A stretch of 64,000 nt of DNA from Ahaetulla prasina (GCF_028640845.1 NC_080540.1:259766958-259830957), one strand, 5' to 3'; shown: positions 27,294 through 40,353, numbered from the stretch's first letter. The notes: a model not told the origin generated them from the letters alone. Made by a program: numbers and translations.

Positions 27294-27354
27294 CTATAGA
27301 TGCACTTTCATGGACCACTGAAAGGAGGAAATGGCTCACATGTTTTGCCCAAGA

Positions 27355-27505
27355 GTGTGATAGGCAACAGTCTTTTAAGGGGCTGCTAGAAAGAAGGGGG
27401 GGGAAGTATTTTCCAAAGTACCAGAAGGCAAAACAAGAAGCAATGGATGGAAACTCAACAAAGAGAGAAGCAACCTAAAACTAAGGACAAACTTCCTGAC
27501 AGTGT
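27355..27505 (+). mobile_element. CR1 LINE fragment
   Basis: Plus-strand CR1 sequence just upstream of the 3' UTR: CAAAACAAGAAGCAATGGATGG, then GAGAGAAGCAACCTAAAACTAAGG and AACTTCCTGACAGTG. It parallels 31560-31650 of the better preserved CR1 copy. The true 3' terminus is missing. Confidence 0.7.
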
Positions 27506-28159
27506 GAACCTATATAGGTTTCAGTCATAATTTCACATATAAAATAGCCATTCATGTAATACAACCTGCATATTGTTCAAAACAATCATTAGTATTATGG
27601 CTGATGTTTGACAGCAAGCCTAAAATCCCCATTCCCTCCCCACTCACGGGGAAGGTTATTTCAAATTCCCCATTTCCTCCCCACCCCACTAATCTGTTCT
27701 GGGAAAGAATCAAACTCCCCCCTCTTCATTTCCCAAATAAAATATCCCAGATAATTAAGGAATAATCAAGCTGCTAGCAAGGAACCTGCCTGGAATTCCA
27801 CATTCCTGCCAGTTGCATAAAGGAAACTTTGTAAGTAGAAAACAGCTACCGGTGCTTACAGATAATATAAAGTGGAAGCCGGAAGTTCGGCTCCATTTAC
27901 AAGCAGGCAGAAAACTCATTCAAGACAGAATACTTCACAATGGAAATCACCCAAACCTTTTTAGAAACACAAAGTCCATGTTGCACAAACCCCCAAACTT
28001 CAAAAATATTGAACCATATAAGAATTCCTCCTCTTATCCAATTTGTTGTTCAGCTGACTCAGAAAAGAGCTTCTAGCCGCTCTGTCAATTTAAAACGACA
28101 GCGTTTCCCCGCCCCCTTCTTCTTTGCCAAGCGATCTCCTGGCTGAGAAGCGAGCCGAT

Positions 28160-28858
28160 CAGTTAGGAGGCTTCTTGGCTTCTAAACTACTGCAATGCTC
28201 TCTACATGGGGCTCCCCTTGAAGAGCACCCGGAGACTTCAGCTAGTTCAGAACGCGGCTGCACGGGTTATCGAGGGAGCGTCTCGGAGCTCCCACATAAC
28301 ACCTATCCTGCGCAGACTGCACTGGCTACCTGTTGTTTTCCGGGTGCGCTTCAAGGTATTGGTTACCACCTTTAAAGCGCTCCATGGCTTAGGACCGGGC
28401 TATCTACGGGACCGCCTACTGCTGGCTTCTATCTCCCATCGTCCGGTACGCTCCCACAGAGAGGGATTCCTCAGGGTGCCGTCAGCCAAACAATGTCGAC
28501 TGGCGGCCCCCAGGGGGAGGGCCTTCTCTGTGGGAGCTCCGACCCTGTGGAACGAACTTCCCCTCGGACTTCGACAATTACCTGACCTTAGGACCTTTCG
28601 CCGCGAACTTAAAACTTATTTATTTCGTATGGCTGGACTAGCCTGATTTTTATTTTTATTGGATGGGTTTTTAAAATTTTGTTATTTTACGGGGGAGTAC
28701 GTTTTTTAACATTTTTGGGCATTTGAATTAATTTTTTAAGGGATGTTTTTAATTACTGTGTGTATTTATATTTTATCTGCCTGTTCACCGCCCTGAGTCC
28801 TTCGGGAGAAGGGCGGTATACAAATTAAAATATTATTATTATTATTATTATTATTAAA
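28160..28858 (+). mobile_element. L2 LINE 3' end, nested
   Basis: Plus-strand L2 C-terminal domain. The frame 28206-28646 reads MGLPLKSTRRLQLVQNAAAR, HITPILRRLHWLPVVFRV and LKTYLFRMAGLA before a stop. It is followed by the 3' stem CACCGCCCTGAGTCC/GGGCGG at about 28788-28815 and a short (ATT)n tail. This is the longest intact piece of the L2 C-terminal domain in the window. It is 5' truncated and lies inside the composite hAT-like element. Confidence 0.87.
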
Positions 28859-29075
28859 TTTAAAGGGACGGTGTCTTGGTTTTTTTTTCTCTTCTTTGAC
28901 AAGTGAGTCTTGATTTTTCCCTTCTAGTCGATCAGCTGGGAGTCGGGAGGCAGCAATAGATTGGGGGTGGGGCCAGGCAGAATTTTTACTACCGGTTCTC
29001 CGAACTACTCAAAATGTTTACTACTAGTTCTTGCGAACTGGGGAGAACCAGTAGCAACCCACTACTGGAAGAGGA

Positions 29076-30024
29076 GAAATTAAATAAAGATGGTTATTCT
29101 GAAACAATAGTTATTTGCAGTTGGGCCTGTCTCCTCCCTCAGTCATTTGGAGAAAGCCAGGCACAGGAAACAGAACTTATCTTTACTTAAGATACCAGAA
29201 AAAGCAAATTATGTGGAAAATTGTTTTAATATTGATGTTATTTAACTATTTCTGTAACTTGGAATATACAGCTGGTAAAGAAGTGTGCTCTCCCCCCACC
29301 CACAATTCCAGTCCAGCCTGATTAATATTGGTAGTCAGGTATAAATGGATTTGTTTTTACATTATCTTTTAATGCTTTTCTTTAATAATGCTTTCTTTCA
29401 ATAAAATGCTCTGAATGCTAAATAAGCAGTAATGCAAGCTCCTGCAGCCTGATAAGAAAATGCACTTAGAACAAAATAGCTGCAGGTTTATTAATGACCT
29501 CTGTGTTTCTTCATGGAATAAAGCAATAAAAACTCAACTTTAATAAAGTCTATGCCATATGCCAGTCCCATTAACAGTGGTAAACCAGTGTAACATCCTT
29601 TCATTTGGAGACGAAGATATCTACAACCCATGCCCTAGCAAATGTTCTGGTTGATAAGAAAGGAATGTTCCATAATCTATAATTCAAATGGCAAATCAAA
29701 TAGCAAGTGGCTCGGTGATAAGGATAAAAAAAAGATGTTAAATAATAGCTGCAAATGTTAGGGATACTGAACCTATCCCTGTCTTGCAACACCTTTGTAC
29801 AGGTTCTTCATCTCAGGACAAATACTATTTCTATTTTGTACTCCTGGTTTAAACTGAGTATCTTCAGCCCAGCCTTCTAAAAATGAATCTTCCCAGCAAT
29901 TTTCTCCATGGCTGTTTTCTCACCCATATCTGCACCCCATGTTTCACACTGACCAGAATCCCTTTGCCACTAGAATTCATAATTGCCTATGAGAAAGCCT
30001 AGTCCAGAATTAAGTTCTCTACCT
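29076..30024. other. Intergenic, unassigned
   Basis: AT-rich sequence without recognised repeats. The open frames are short and domain-free. Confidence 0.4.
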
Positions 30025-30107
30025 CAGGGGTCTCCAACCTTGGCAACTTTAAGACTTGGCAACTTTAAGTCCACAAGTCTTAAAGTTGCCAAGGTTGGAG
30101 ACCCCTG
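30025..30107. mobile_element. Palindromic hAT-type MITE (family 1), deleted copy
   Basis: An 83-bp copy lacking most of the centre, with one internal ACTTTAAG repeat. Flanking octamers CTCTACCT (30017-30024) and CTCTACAT (30108-30115) match at 7 of 8. Confidence 0.82.
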
Positions 30108-30115
30108 CTCTACAT

Positions 30116-31501
30116 GCATGTACTTTAATTATGGTGTAACTTTTTCTTAAAGTAAGAAATGCTACAGGGAAAAAAGAAAGAAATGCTGGGAAAAAGAAAC
30201 AAAGATCAAAACCATGGTTTCCAATGAACCTTTCCACATAAGTACTGGGTTCACCAGAACATTTAAGTCTAATGTGGCTGATTTGTAAGTTAATAAGCTG
30301 TGGCAAACCAGACAATTATAATTTATCCAGTAAACGATATTAAATAAATAAGGGCTTTGTGTGTTAACACAACCAAAATACATTACAAATTGGAGACAGG
30401 ATTTTTAGTATTTTCCTTCCTTGCTTCCTCAGTCAATTCTTCATGGTTGAAAGGTTCAAATAGAAAATTCATGCCCATGTAATCAATCTGAGCATCATTT
30501 CAGGTCCATGGAGTCACCCTTGAAATCCATGTTCAAATTTTTGAGCATTATATAACCAGAATAAGTTAACAATTTTGCCCATAACAGCACTGAAAATCTT
30601 CCAGTCCAGTCGCAAATCTACCTACTTCTCTAATTGTGTAGAAAGGTGTGAGCTTCAGGCCTAGAGAAAGATATTTAATTACTGCATTGCAAATTGAACA
30701 CAAAGAGGCTCTTATCATGTTCGTTCCATTTCGCTTTGCTTCATACGATTTTCTAGTTCACTCAAGGACTTGGCCCAGTATTCATAATTGTTTTTCACAT
30801 TGACGGTGCTTTGTCAGTGAAACTATGGAAAGAAATGAATTGTGATAAAAGGTTACCAACATCTTTAGCTACTAAAATTAGAAGCTGACCCATTTGTTCC
30901 CTTAAGAATATTTCTAACTCTGTAAAGGTACAAAAAGTACCTATTAAAAGGGGTTTCCTGTTCAAAAAGAGAGAAACTTCTAAACATTGAAGGATCTTCT
31001 ATTTTCATACTGTTTTGAAATAAAGAGATTGACCATTCTGACTTCTAAACTCATACATATTTGTATCCAGCCATGGTATCAATCTCATTAGGCTTCTCTC
31101 TCCTAAAATCTAAGCCTGAAAACAAACTGAGGCTGTCATCTACAATTACTGGGATCCCTTAAATCACGATTTTACTTGTAGAGAACTTGCAGTTTGTACT
31201 CTCATGTTCCACTGTAAGTAGTTAACCAGTAGAAGGAGCTATTACACCACCTCTATGCAGGTTCAGGGAATACTATTACAACTGCTGTATAATAAGAGAT
31301 TATGTGAGTTGGGGAGCAAATAGAATATTCATGTAATATGTTAATTCTGGCTTCACTTCATAAAGTCTGATAAAGTCAACAAGCTATAAGTGCTTTCATA
31401 GTATATAGGACTTCTCTTAATGGCCTACAAATCTGAATGACCAGCCAATAAGAAAGAGAATTTTCCATGTCTCTTTGCTTGTATCTAATGGAACACTAAG
31501 C
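30116..31501. other. Intergenic, unassigned
   Basis: No repeat or coding signal recognised. One of the longer unassigned stretches free of obvious transposons. Confidence 0.4.
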
Positions 31502-31831
31502 AGTGTTCCAATATCTCAGGGGTTGCCACAAAGAAGAGGGAGTCGGGCTGTTCTCCAAAGCACCTGAGGGTAGAACAAGAAGCAATGGGTGGAAACTGAT
31601 CAAGGAAAGAAGCAACTTAGAACTAAGGAGAAATTTCCTGACAGTTAGAACAATTAATAAGTGGAACGACTTGCTTGCAGAAGTTGTGAATGCTCCAACA
31701 CTGGAAATTTTTTTAAAAATGTTGGATAACCATCTGTCTGAGATGGTGTAGGGTTTCCTGCCTGGACAGGGGGTTGAACTAGAAGGCCTCCAAGGTCCCT
31801 TCCAACTCTGTTGTTGTTGTTGTTGTTGTCA
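31502..31831 (+). mobile_element. CR1 LINE 3' end with (TTG)n tail
   Basis: Plus-strand CR1: the end of ORF2 (frame 31503-31751, LELRRNFLTVRTINKWNDLLAE, ending in NHLSEMV) followed by the 3' UTR (AGGCCTCCAAGGTCCCTTCC) and a (TTG)n tail at 31810-31829. It runs into an (ATT)n microsatellite. 5' truncated. Confidence 0.87.

Positions 31832-31903
<72 letters not shown>
31832..31903. repeat. (ATT)n microsatellite
   Basis: About 24 uninterrupted ATT units directly after the CR1 tail. The tyrosine-rich open frame across it is an artefact of the repeat. Confidence 0.95.
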
Positions 31904-33108
31904 CTAGATTTTTCCAATCCAGATATACTAGCTGTAATTGTGTGGATTACAACATGGTCCTACATGGTGTACTCAGCAAGCAATGCCTTTCAGTTTGCAA
32001 AGTGTAGAAAAATAGTAAGAAATTGCAAGCCAAAGTACTTTGAAGACATAAGATAAGGAAAGGAAAGGAAATAAACATAAATCTGCTCTGTATCACAATC
32101 ACCCGCAATACTCTTCTAAATCTTTGTAAACTATCTTTGCTTCCATTATGTTCATAAACAGCTCTACATAGTATACAGCCTGTTATAATATTCACATCGC
32201 TTCAGTTCTTTCACTTTGAGGATTGTATCACTCCAAGCATTTCAGTCTTTCCCTTCCTCTCAAACTGCTCAATCTTATTTCATAAAGAAAAATTTTAATG
32301 CCTCCCATTTATATGAAAAAAATATCCCTTCTTGATAACTGATCTATGCCCATGCACCTGATCTAACAAGAATGGTGTAATAACTTACTTAATAGTAAGT
32401 AATATAAAAGCTTTCTTTGAATTTAGGGCTTCTTAGTGTAAAGCTAATCAGAATGATATGATAGCACCCAAGAGCTTATTATCACACCAATTGCTTAAAC
32501 AATTGTGTCCATAGAAATTACCAGAGAGCAATGTCCCATCTTTCCGAAGTACTCTGAGCTGAGTACCTCCGAAAGATGGGGCATAAATCAAATAAATATA
32601 ATTTGTCATGAATGTATCTCCAGTCGAGAAACTTCACAGAAATGAACAGCAGACTCCATAAATGTTCTTGTAGAGTCATAAAATAAAAAACCTTCTGCTT
32701 TGTCATAAAGTAAAGAAGCTTCTGTCTGCCACCAATGTACTCAGTGCATTGATTAGATTATAGTAGGGTACCATATAACATTATGGCACATTCACAAACA
32801 TAGAGCCTGATCATGTCTATTCTGTAAATATTACAGAGAGCTGAAATGGTAGAATGTTTAAGGAAACAGCCAGGGGAGATGCAGAATCCTGCAAATTAAT
32901 CAAACCTCTGCATGATTAATTTATTTCAAACATATCTGCATTAAAATGAATTGTATTTTTAAAAAAATTAAAATAATTTTTAAAAAGAATGTAAAAGTGA
33001 CTGTATTTTAAATAAATTGAATGTTTTATTTATTTTTCAGATTTCTGAACCACCCATCTCCTTCAAAGAGGGGCTTTTGACTGGTATACTATAAAATATA
33101 AAAATATT
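31904..33108. other. Intergenic with one hairpin
   Basis: Mostly unassigned. 32531-32553 and 32562-32584 are 23-base arms (20 of 23 complementary) separated by an 8-base loop, forming a compact hairpin around CTGAGCTG. No gene recognised. Confidence 0.5.
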
Positions 33109-34743
<1,635 letters not shown>

Positions 34744-34860
34744 GACTTTTTTATTTATTTATTTACATTTATATCCCGCCCTTCTCCGAAGACTCAGGGC
34801 GGCTTACAGTGTATAAGGCAATAGTCTCATTCTATTTGTATATTTACAAAGTCAACTTGG
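34744..34860 (-). mobile_element. L2-tailed SINE/LINE 3' fragment
   Basis: ATATCCCGCCCTTCTCCGAA, then CTCAGGGCGGCTTACAG and GGCAATAGTCTCATTCTATT are shared almost exactly with 53889-53980. Minus-strand 3' end of an L2-tailed SINE, cut off after about 115 bp. Confidence 0.75.
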
Positions 34861-35653
34861 AGACTATTTTAGCTTCCTTATGGGCCTGACGCCATCATTG
34901 AGAAATTAGTAGACAACCTTTATAGATATTATGCCCTCCCATAGCATGCTGGCTTGGAATGGAAGTTCTACCTATCTGGTAGTCACTAGGTGAGTTTGAC
35001 ACCTAGTGTGAGTTTGACACACATTAATCCAACGTTACGAACGTTCGGTAGATCAGAATAGGACAGGTATAGGAGAAAGCCTGCCTAATGTGGATGTAAG
35101 AGCAAATATTGTTGGAGACATAACTCTTTGGTGAATGAAAGGATCAAACTCTGTCCTTGAGTTCCAGATAGTCATCTTAAAGACATATATTTAGTTAAAT
35201 ACTCTCTTTAATTACAGGATCATAACCAGTAAAAGTGGAACATTTTCCCAAATGCTATGTTTCTCCAGAAGTTTCATCTCATTCACCACTGTGAATGCTG
35301 TCGATTCTCAGCAGGCAAGGTTATATTCTTTGTACACTGTATGATTATGTAAGCATAATGGTTATACAGTTCTAATTTCAGTGATCTGACTCAGCTCTGG
35401 AAATGTTAAAATTTGATTCAGTGAGCCCAAAATACTACTAATATGAAATGCTTGGGTGATAGTTTACTTTGTTACATTGTGCTTATTTCCAATATTCTAT
35501 TCTATAATGTAATTTATAATTATTTCTTACAAGCCCCAATTATTCAGACTATAGAATCTAGATGCAAGTTCACTTTTTTGCAAATAAAACAAAAATGAAA
35601 CTTAGCTTCACCTATGTGAGTGGAAGCATGCATTTTAAAAACTATTTTGGCAT
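34861..35653. other. Intergenic, unassigned
   Basis: Contains a small direct repeat, GTGAGTTTGACACCTAG / GTGAGTTTGACACAC (near 34991-35022). Otherwise nothing recognised. Confidence 0.4.
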
Positions 35654-35661
35654 ATCTATTT

Positions 35662-35796
35662 CAGGGGTCTCCAACCTTGGTCCCTTTAAGACTTGTGGAC
35701 TTCAACTCCCGGAGTCCCTCAGCCAGCAAAGCTGGCTGAGGAACTCTGGAAGTTGAAGTCCACAAGTCTTAAAGGGACCAAGGTTGGAGACCCCTG
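35662..35796. mobile_element. Palindromic hAT-type MITE (family 1, CCCTTTAAG subtype)
   Basis: 135 bp, flanked by perfect octamers ATCTATTT (35654-35661 and 35797-35804). It differs from the other family 1 copies by GGTCCCTTTAAG in both arms. The copy at 38231 shares this. A SINE begins 15 bases further on. Confidence 0.92.
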
Positions 35797-35811
35797 ATCT
35801 ATTTAAAAGTT

Positions 35812-36162
35812 GGGGGATGTGGTGGCTCAGTGGCTAAGATGCTGAGCTTGCTGATCAGAAAGGTCGGCAGTTCAGTGGTTCCCTAGCGCCGCATAATGGA
35901 ATGAGCACCCATTACTTACCCCAGCTTCTGCCAACCTAGCAGTTTGAAAGCAAGTAAAAATGCAAGTAAAAAAAGAGGGACCACCTTGGTGGGAAGGTAA
36001 CAGCGTTCCGTGTGCCTTTGGCATTTAGTCATGCTGGCCACATGACCACAGAATTGTCATCAGACAGTACTGGCACTTCAGCTTAGAAACAGAGATGAGC
36101 ACCGCCCCCTAGAGTCAGGAATGACTAGCACATATGTGCGAGGGAAACCTTTACCTTTATCT
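35812..36162 (+). mobile_element. Full-length Sauria-like tRNA-derived SINE
   Basis: A 351-bp SINE with a tRNA-like head (GATGTGGTGGCTCAGTGGCT, the A-box region), a central CCCATTACTTACCCCAGCTTCTG block, and a 3' end CGCCCCCTAGAGTCAGGAATG, then ACCTTTACC. Perfect 12-bp target duplications TATTTAAAAGTT flank it (35800-35811 and 36163-36174). The left one overlaps the right duplication of the neighbouring MITE, so the SINE arrived after the MITE. Confidence 0.92.
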
Positions 36163-36500
36163 TATTTAAAAGTTACTGTGGAAGTCAAACATAGGTTTCT
36201 TTCTAAATGGACAGATGTTCCTTCAAATGCAGGAATATTTGCTTGCTGTTTAGCCACTGAGATTGTGAAATTGAAGCGCCTCCACTATGAAACCCATAAA
36301 AAGGGATAGTATTTCAATCATATAGTCTCAGCTATCATCTTGGCTTTCCTCACTTTCCCTGCCTCCCGCCCATGATTGCCCCAGCTCCCAATGGTTATCT
36401 TATCTTTTATTTTTCTTTGTAATTGCCATTTTATATGACACTAATAGCCAAACTATACAAACTGTATAGTGAGGAATAATTTTCACTGACAATTTTTTCA

Positions 36501-36728
36501 GAGAGGAGGGCTTCAAGTCAATCTTAATTCTGGCAACTGCCTAGGTAGGTCCCTGCAGTTTTCTTGGCAAGATTTCAGAAGTGGTTTTCCATTGCCTTCT
36601 TTCCAGGGCTGAGAGAGAATGATTGACCCAAGGTCACCTAGTTGGCTTTCTGCCTAACGAGGGACTAAAACTCATAATCGTTCAGTTTCTAAGCTGGTGC
36701 TTTAGCCACTACACCAAACTGGTTCTCC
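36501..36728 (-). mobile_element. Second tRNA-derived SINE family
   Basis: The minus strand begins GAGAACCAGTTTGGTGTAGTG (at the right end), a tRNA-like head with an A box, then ...CTAGGTGACCTTGGGTCAATC and AATGGAAAACCACTTCTGAAATC with a Bov-B-like tail. It resembles the squamate tRNA/Bov-B SINE class and the plus-strand copy at 41855-42049. Family name uncertain. Confidence 0.75.
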
Positions 36729-37609
36729 AACTGATGAAGAAAGTGCACTCATAATATGTTGTAATTTCCTTTTCTTTCCACAAATCCTATTGTTGCTCTT
36801 TGGTTAAGTAAACACACTACTATTGTCAACCCAAATCGTTGTTCCTTGTAGGTCATTAGTCAACATCAGGCACCAAGAACAAGAAGTAAATCGAAGGTAG
36901 GATAGATAAATGATCTGAGCCATGGTAAAGCCTGCTCTGCTCTAAAAGCATACGTTGAAAAAATAATAATAAATGATCCTCTGAATATTTCTCTTGTTCT
37001 CTCCTGCCTTAAAACAGAAAAGGGGAAAAGGAAGCATAGGATGACAATTACAGAAGCAAATCCCACACATAAATCCATTCTTGGAAGAGGTTGTTGTAGA
37101 TTATGTGCCAAATTAATGTTTCAAAGTCAAACTCTCAGTATTATCATAACGTTTATCATCTCAATACTTACTGCTGTGTTCTTTTGAATATGCTTCATAG
37201 ACCACTTTTGAAGGAGACTATCATGCTCCTTGCTAATGAGTATTAAAGGGTCTGCAGATGTTACTCAGAAATTCCAAGAAAAAAATGTGAAAGTACTTGT
37301 ACCCCATGGGAAAAAAATCATGATTTCATGATGCAAAGCTATAATCAGAAATTTCTCAATAGTTATACTGTATTGCTTTCCTCTTGAACCCCAATTATAT
37401 TTTGAAGTCAAAATGTAAACTTTTTCTATTTAGTTGGATTTTGATACATATGAGAAATGAAAAATTAACTGAGCATTGCAGCATCTGATTTTTTTCAATT
37501 TCCCTGGCTATTGCTAATATATTCTTGTTACTATCCTCTGATGATAACTAACAAGATGTAATATAGTAACCCTCCATTGCTTCCTTCAATGGGAGTAAAT
37601 TAATTACAA
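36729..37609. other. Intergenic, unassigned
   Basis: No repeat or coding signal recognised. Confidence 0.35.
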
Positions 37610-37639
37610 TGCTTCTACAGTGTTGTTAGAAATGTTTTG

Positions 37640-37832
37640 CTATATAAAACACAATCATGTGACCACAGGACTCTGCAACCGGTTGCAAAAATATAAGCCA
37701 GTTGTCAAGATCCAAAATATGAATGCACAAATGATCATAACTTCAACCATGGGTATAAGTATCTTTTTGAGGTTCTGTCATAAGTTTGAATGGTTATTAA
37801 ACAATCGACCATTAAGTGAGGACCATCTATAG
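37640..37832. mobile_element. Partial copy of the 'TAGTCCTC' DNA element
   Basis: AATCATGTGACCACAGGACTCTGCAACC, TCATAACTTCAACCATGGG and the terminus TTAAGTGAGGACCATCTATAG correspond to the right part of the elements at 38852-39258 and 62508-62914. The other end is missing. Confidence 0.65.
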
Positions 37833-38230
37833 TGAGGGAAAAATATTTTTAAAAATTCTGTTAGAAATTGTTGTTCTTGTTTTCACGCAAAAGGTAGGAG
37901 CAGCTACATTTCACTTTCTGTGTTGTTTCCTTACCCAGATTCAAATAGCAAAATATGTCCAACAATACTATAGTAGCATTGTAAATTAAATAAATTTACA
38001 TTGTAAATTAAAGGAAGTAATAGAGGGAGTCATGTGACTCCCAGAGGAATGGTGGAAATTGTATAACTATCTTTTGTTCTGTATAATGCAAATTAAATTC
38101 AGCATGTTGTTTGCCAGCAATTTATTATCCAACATAGTCCTTCATCTTTGAAAAAAGCATAGTACCACAAAAACCATTACCCATGTTCATCTCAGTATAC
38201 ATGAGATCCAGAAAAAATGAAGTACTAGAT

Positions 38231-38365
38231 CAGGGGTCTCCAACCTTGGTCCCTTTAAGACTTGTGAACTTCAACTCCCAAAGTCCCTCAGCTAGCAAAG
38301 CTGGCTGAGGAACTCTGGGAGTTGAAGTCCACAAGTCTTAAAGGGACCAAGGTTGGAGACCCCTG
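38231..38365. mobile_element. Palindromic hAT-type MITE (family 1, CCCTTTAAG subtype)
   Basis: 135 bp, flanked by perfect octamers TACTAGAT (38223-38230 and 38366-38373). Arms and length match the copy at 35662-35796, but the target site differs, so it is a separate insertion rather than a segmental copy. Confidence 0.92.
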
Positions 38366-38851
38366 TACTAGATGATTGGAGGAGGGCAAATGCTGACTCC
38401 ATTTCTTAAACAAATAAACAAAAAGGACAATGAGAAGATTCTAAAGCATTTCATAAAGCAATTGAACTTTAAATTTTTGTGGTTATTAGAGAACTCTGCA
38501 AGGATTTTTCAAGAGTTAGGTTTATTGGGCTAATCACATTTTTTTCCAGCTAACTTTTTAGTAGATTATAACAATAGATGTACACAATAACTTGATGTTG
38601 GCAAAGTAATTGAAATGATATTTCATGAATTTTGATTAGCAAGCTGGACTTCAGTTGAAAAACCACTCACCAATGTTTCCTTATCAAGCAGGAATGGGTT
38701 ATCAAATGAATGTCAAAATGTTCAGTCTTAGCTCATCACATTTCAACACCATCATTAATTACTTGTATAAAGAGTTGGGAAGAATGCTTCCTGAATTTGC
38801 TCATCGCATAGTATTGAGTGGGATAGCTAGGGAAGAAGCAAAATTCAAAAT

Positions 38852-39258
38852 ACAAGTAGTCCTCAACTTACCACAATTCATTTAGTGATCGTTCAAATTT
38901 ACAACAACACTGAAAAAAGTGACTTATGACCGTTTTTCATAGTTACAACCTTTGCAGCATCCCCATGATCATGTGATCAATTGGCAATTGCTTGGCAATT
39001 GTTTGGCAATTGTTTCATAGTTATGATGGATGCAGTGTCCTGGGGTCATGAGGTCCCCTTGTGCAACCTTCTGATGAGCAAAGTCAATGGGGAAGCCAGA
39101 TTTGCTTAACAACCGTGTTACTAATTTAACTGCAGTGATTCACTTAAGAACTGTGGCAAGAAAAGTTGCAAAATGGGGCAAAACTCATTTAATAAATTTC
39201 TTATTTAGCAACATAAAATTTGGGCTCAATTGTGGCCGTAAATCGAGAGCTACCTCTA
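38852..39258. mobile_element. DNA element with GTAGTCCTCAACTTA ends
   Basis: About 407 bp with inverted ends: AAGTAGTCCTCAACTTACCAC at the left, GTGGCCGTAAATCGAGAGCTACCT at the right. The centre contains three tandem GGCAATTG-type words (38990-39015). Two other copies in the window are partial or diverged (37640-37832, 62508-62914). Non-coding; probably a non-autonomous DNA transposon. Superfamily not determined, and no clear target duplication was found. Confidence 0.7.
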
Positions 39259-39656
39259 AGTGGATAAGCTGAACACATGATCTAACAGGATGAAATCATA
39301 GAGACATGAATGCTGTGTTCTTGAACATTAAATCAAATAGACAGTTATAGAATGGAGGGATATCTAACTTGGAAACAGTACGCATGAAAAAGAAATGACA
39401 TTGCAATTGCTCACAAACTGAATGCAAGTCAGCATTATGATGTTGTTAACAGACAAATACTGTTGAAGACTGCATCAAGAAAACTGTAGTTTCCAAATCA
39501 TGGATAGTAATAGTTTCACCACATATTCTAAAGCTGGACTGTGCAAAATTTTTGAAAAAGATGTTTCATAATGCATATCAGCGCACATGAAATGCCTTTT
39601 TCAGCTCATTAAAGGAGCCATCTCATTCATGCTACCGAGCAACTATCCCCAGAAGA
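39259..39656. other. Intergenic, unassigned
   Basis: No repeat or coding signal recognised. Confidence 0.35.
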
Positions 39657-40238
39657 TGTTGTGGTCCACCAGCAGCCTGCGGAGCTGGCAGCGGAGTCAG
39701 ATAGTGAGGAGGCTGGGGAGGACAATGGGTCAGTCCTGGATTCGGGGAAGGCCCAGATGAGGGCTCTGCATCAGAGGCAGAGATGGGGCCAGGGCCATCT
39801 GGGAGTGATGCGTGGACTCTGGAGCCTCCAGAGGCGGACAGCAGAGAGGCAGAGGAACAGGAGGACCCTGTTCCTAGTGCACACATGCGAAGAGCTGCCG
39901 GAAGGCAAGAGCAGCTAAAGCAAAAAGGATGACTCAGGAGTAAGGCCAGAAGATGAATGGCCCCTCCCATGAGGCTTAAAAGAGCAGCAACAGCTCTTGA
40001 GTTCTTTGTAGGAAAGCAAAGTTGCTACAATTGTTTCTTGTCCCGTTTCTGAACTTCGTGGAGTTCTTGCCAAGAAAAGCCTTAGGCAGGGTGCCAAAGA
40101 AGACAAAGGTTTGTGATAAGGCCGAAGGACTTTTTATGAAGGACTTTGTTTTGGACTTAATTTGGACTTTTCTAATAAAATATGTTTCTTTAGGACTGAT
40201 TGTGTCTGGTAATAACTACTTGGGCCTAGGTCACAACA
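39657..40238 (+). mobile_element. Candidate solo LTR
   Basis: A 582-bp GC-richer block starting TGTTGTGGTCC and ending CTAGGTCACAACA, that is TG...CA with short inverted ends TGTTGTG/CACAACA, as in LTRs. It contains AATAAA at about 40174 near the 3' end, as expected of a U3-R-U5 structure. No gag or pol lies nearby. Flanking 5-mers GAAGA and GTTGA do not match, so insertion is not proven. The open frames inside (39661-39918, acidic) are not convincing genes. Gypsy or retrovirus-like origin cannot be separated from sequence alone. Confidence 0.5.
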
Positions 40239-40353
40239 GTTGATCACAAGTGTAAATAGCACATGATTTGGATCATGGGTGTCAAATAGAACAATTCTGT
40301 CCACACCAAACGCGGATGGAATACTTCAAGCTAGAAATATATATTGCGTATAG

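Larger units (their letters stand above)
26943..29067. mobile_element. Composite hAT-like element carrying nested MITE, CR1 and L2 fragments
   Basis: Left end CAGGGGTGGGTTCTAAA, right end AGCAACCCACTACTG, with flanking octamers GAAGAGGG (26935-26942) and GAAGAGGA (29068-29075), 7 of 8 identical. CTACCGGTTCT-type subterminal repeats occur near 26970 and again near 28989-29050. Between the ends lie a family 1 MITE (27183-27293), a CR1 piece (27355-27505) and an L2 3' end (28160-28858). It is read as one hAT-like element later expanded by other insertions; two adjacent partial elements are the alternative. Confidence 0.6.

Noticed and set aside
31811..32056. Tyr-rich open frame
   Set aside because: Translation of the (ATT)n microsatellite after the CR1 tail.
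35812..35900. Possible tRNA gene
   Set aside because: The tRNA-like head is part of a 351-bp SINE with target duplications, and the cloverleaf is not complete.
39661..39918. 85-residue acidic frame as a host gene
   Set aside because: Lies within the candidate LTR, has no splice context and no family match.
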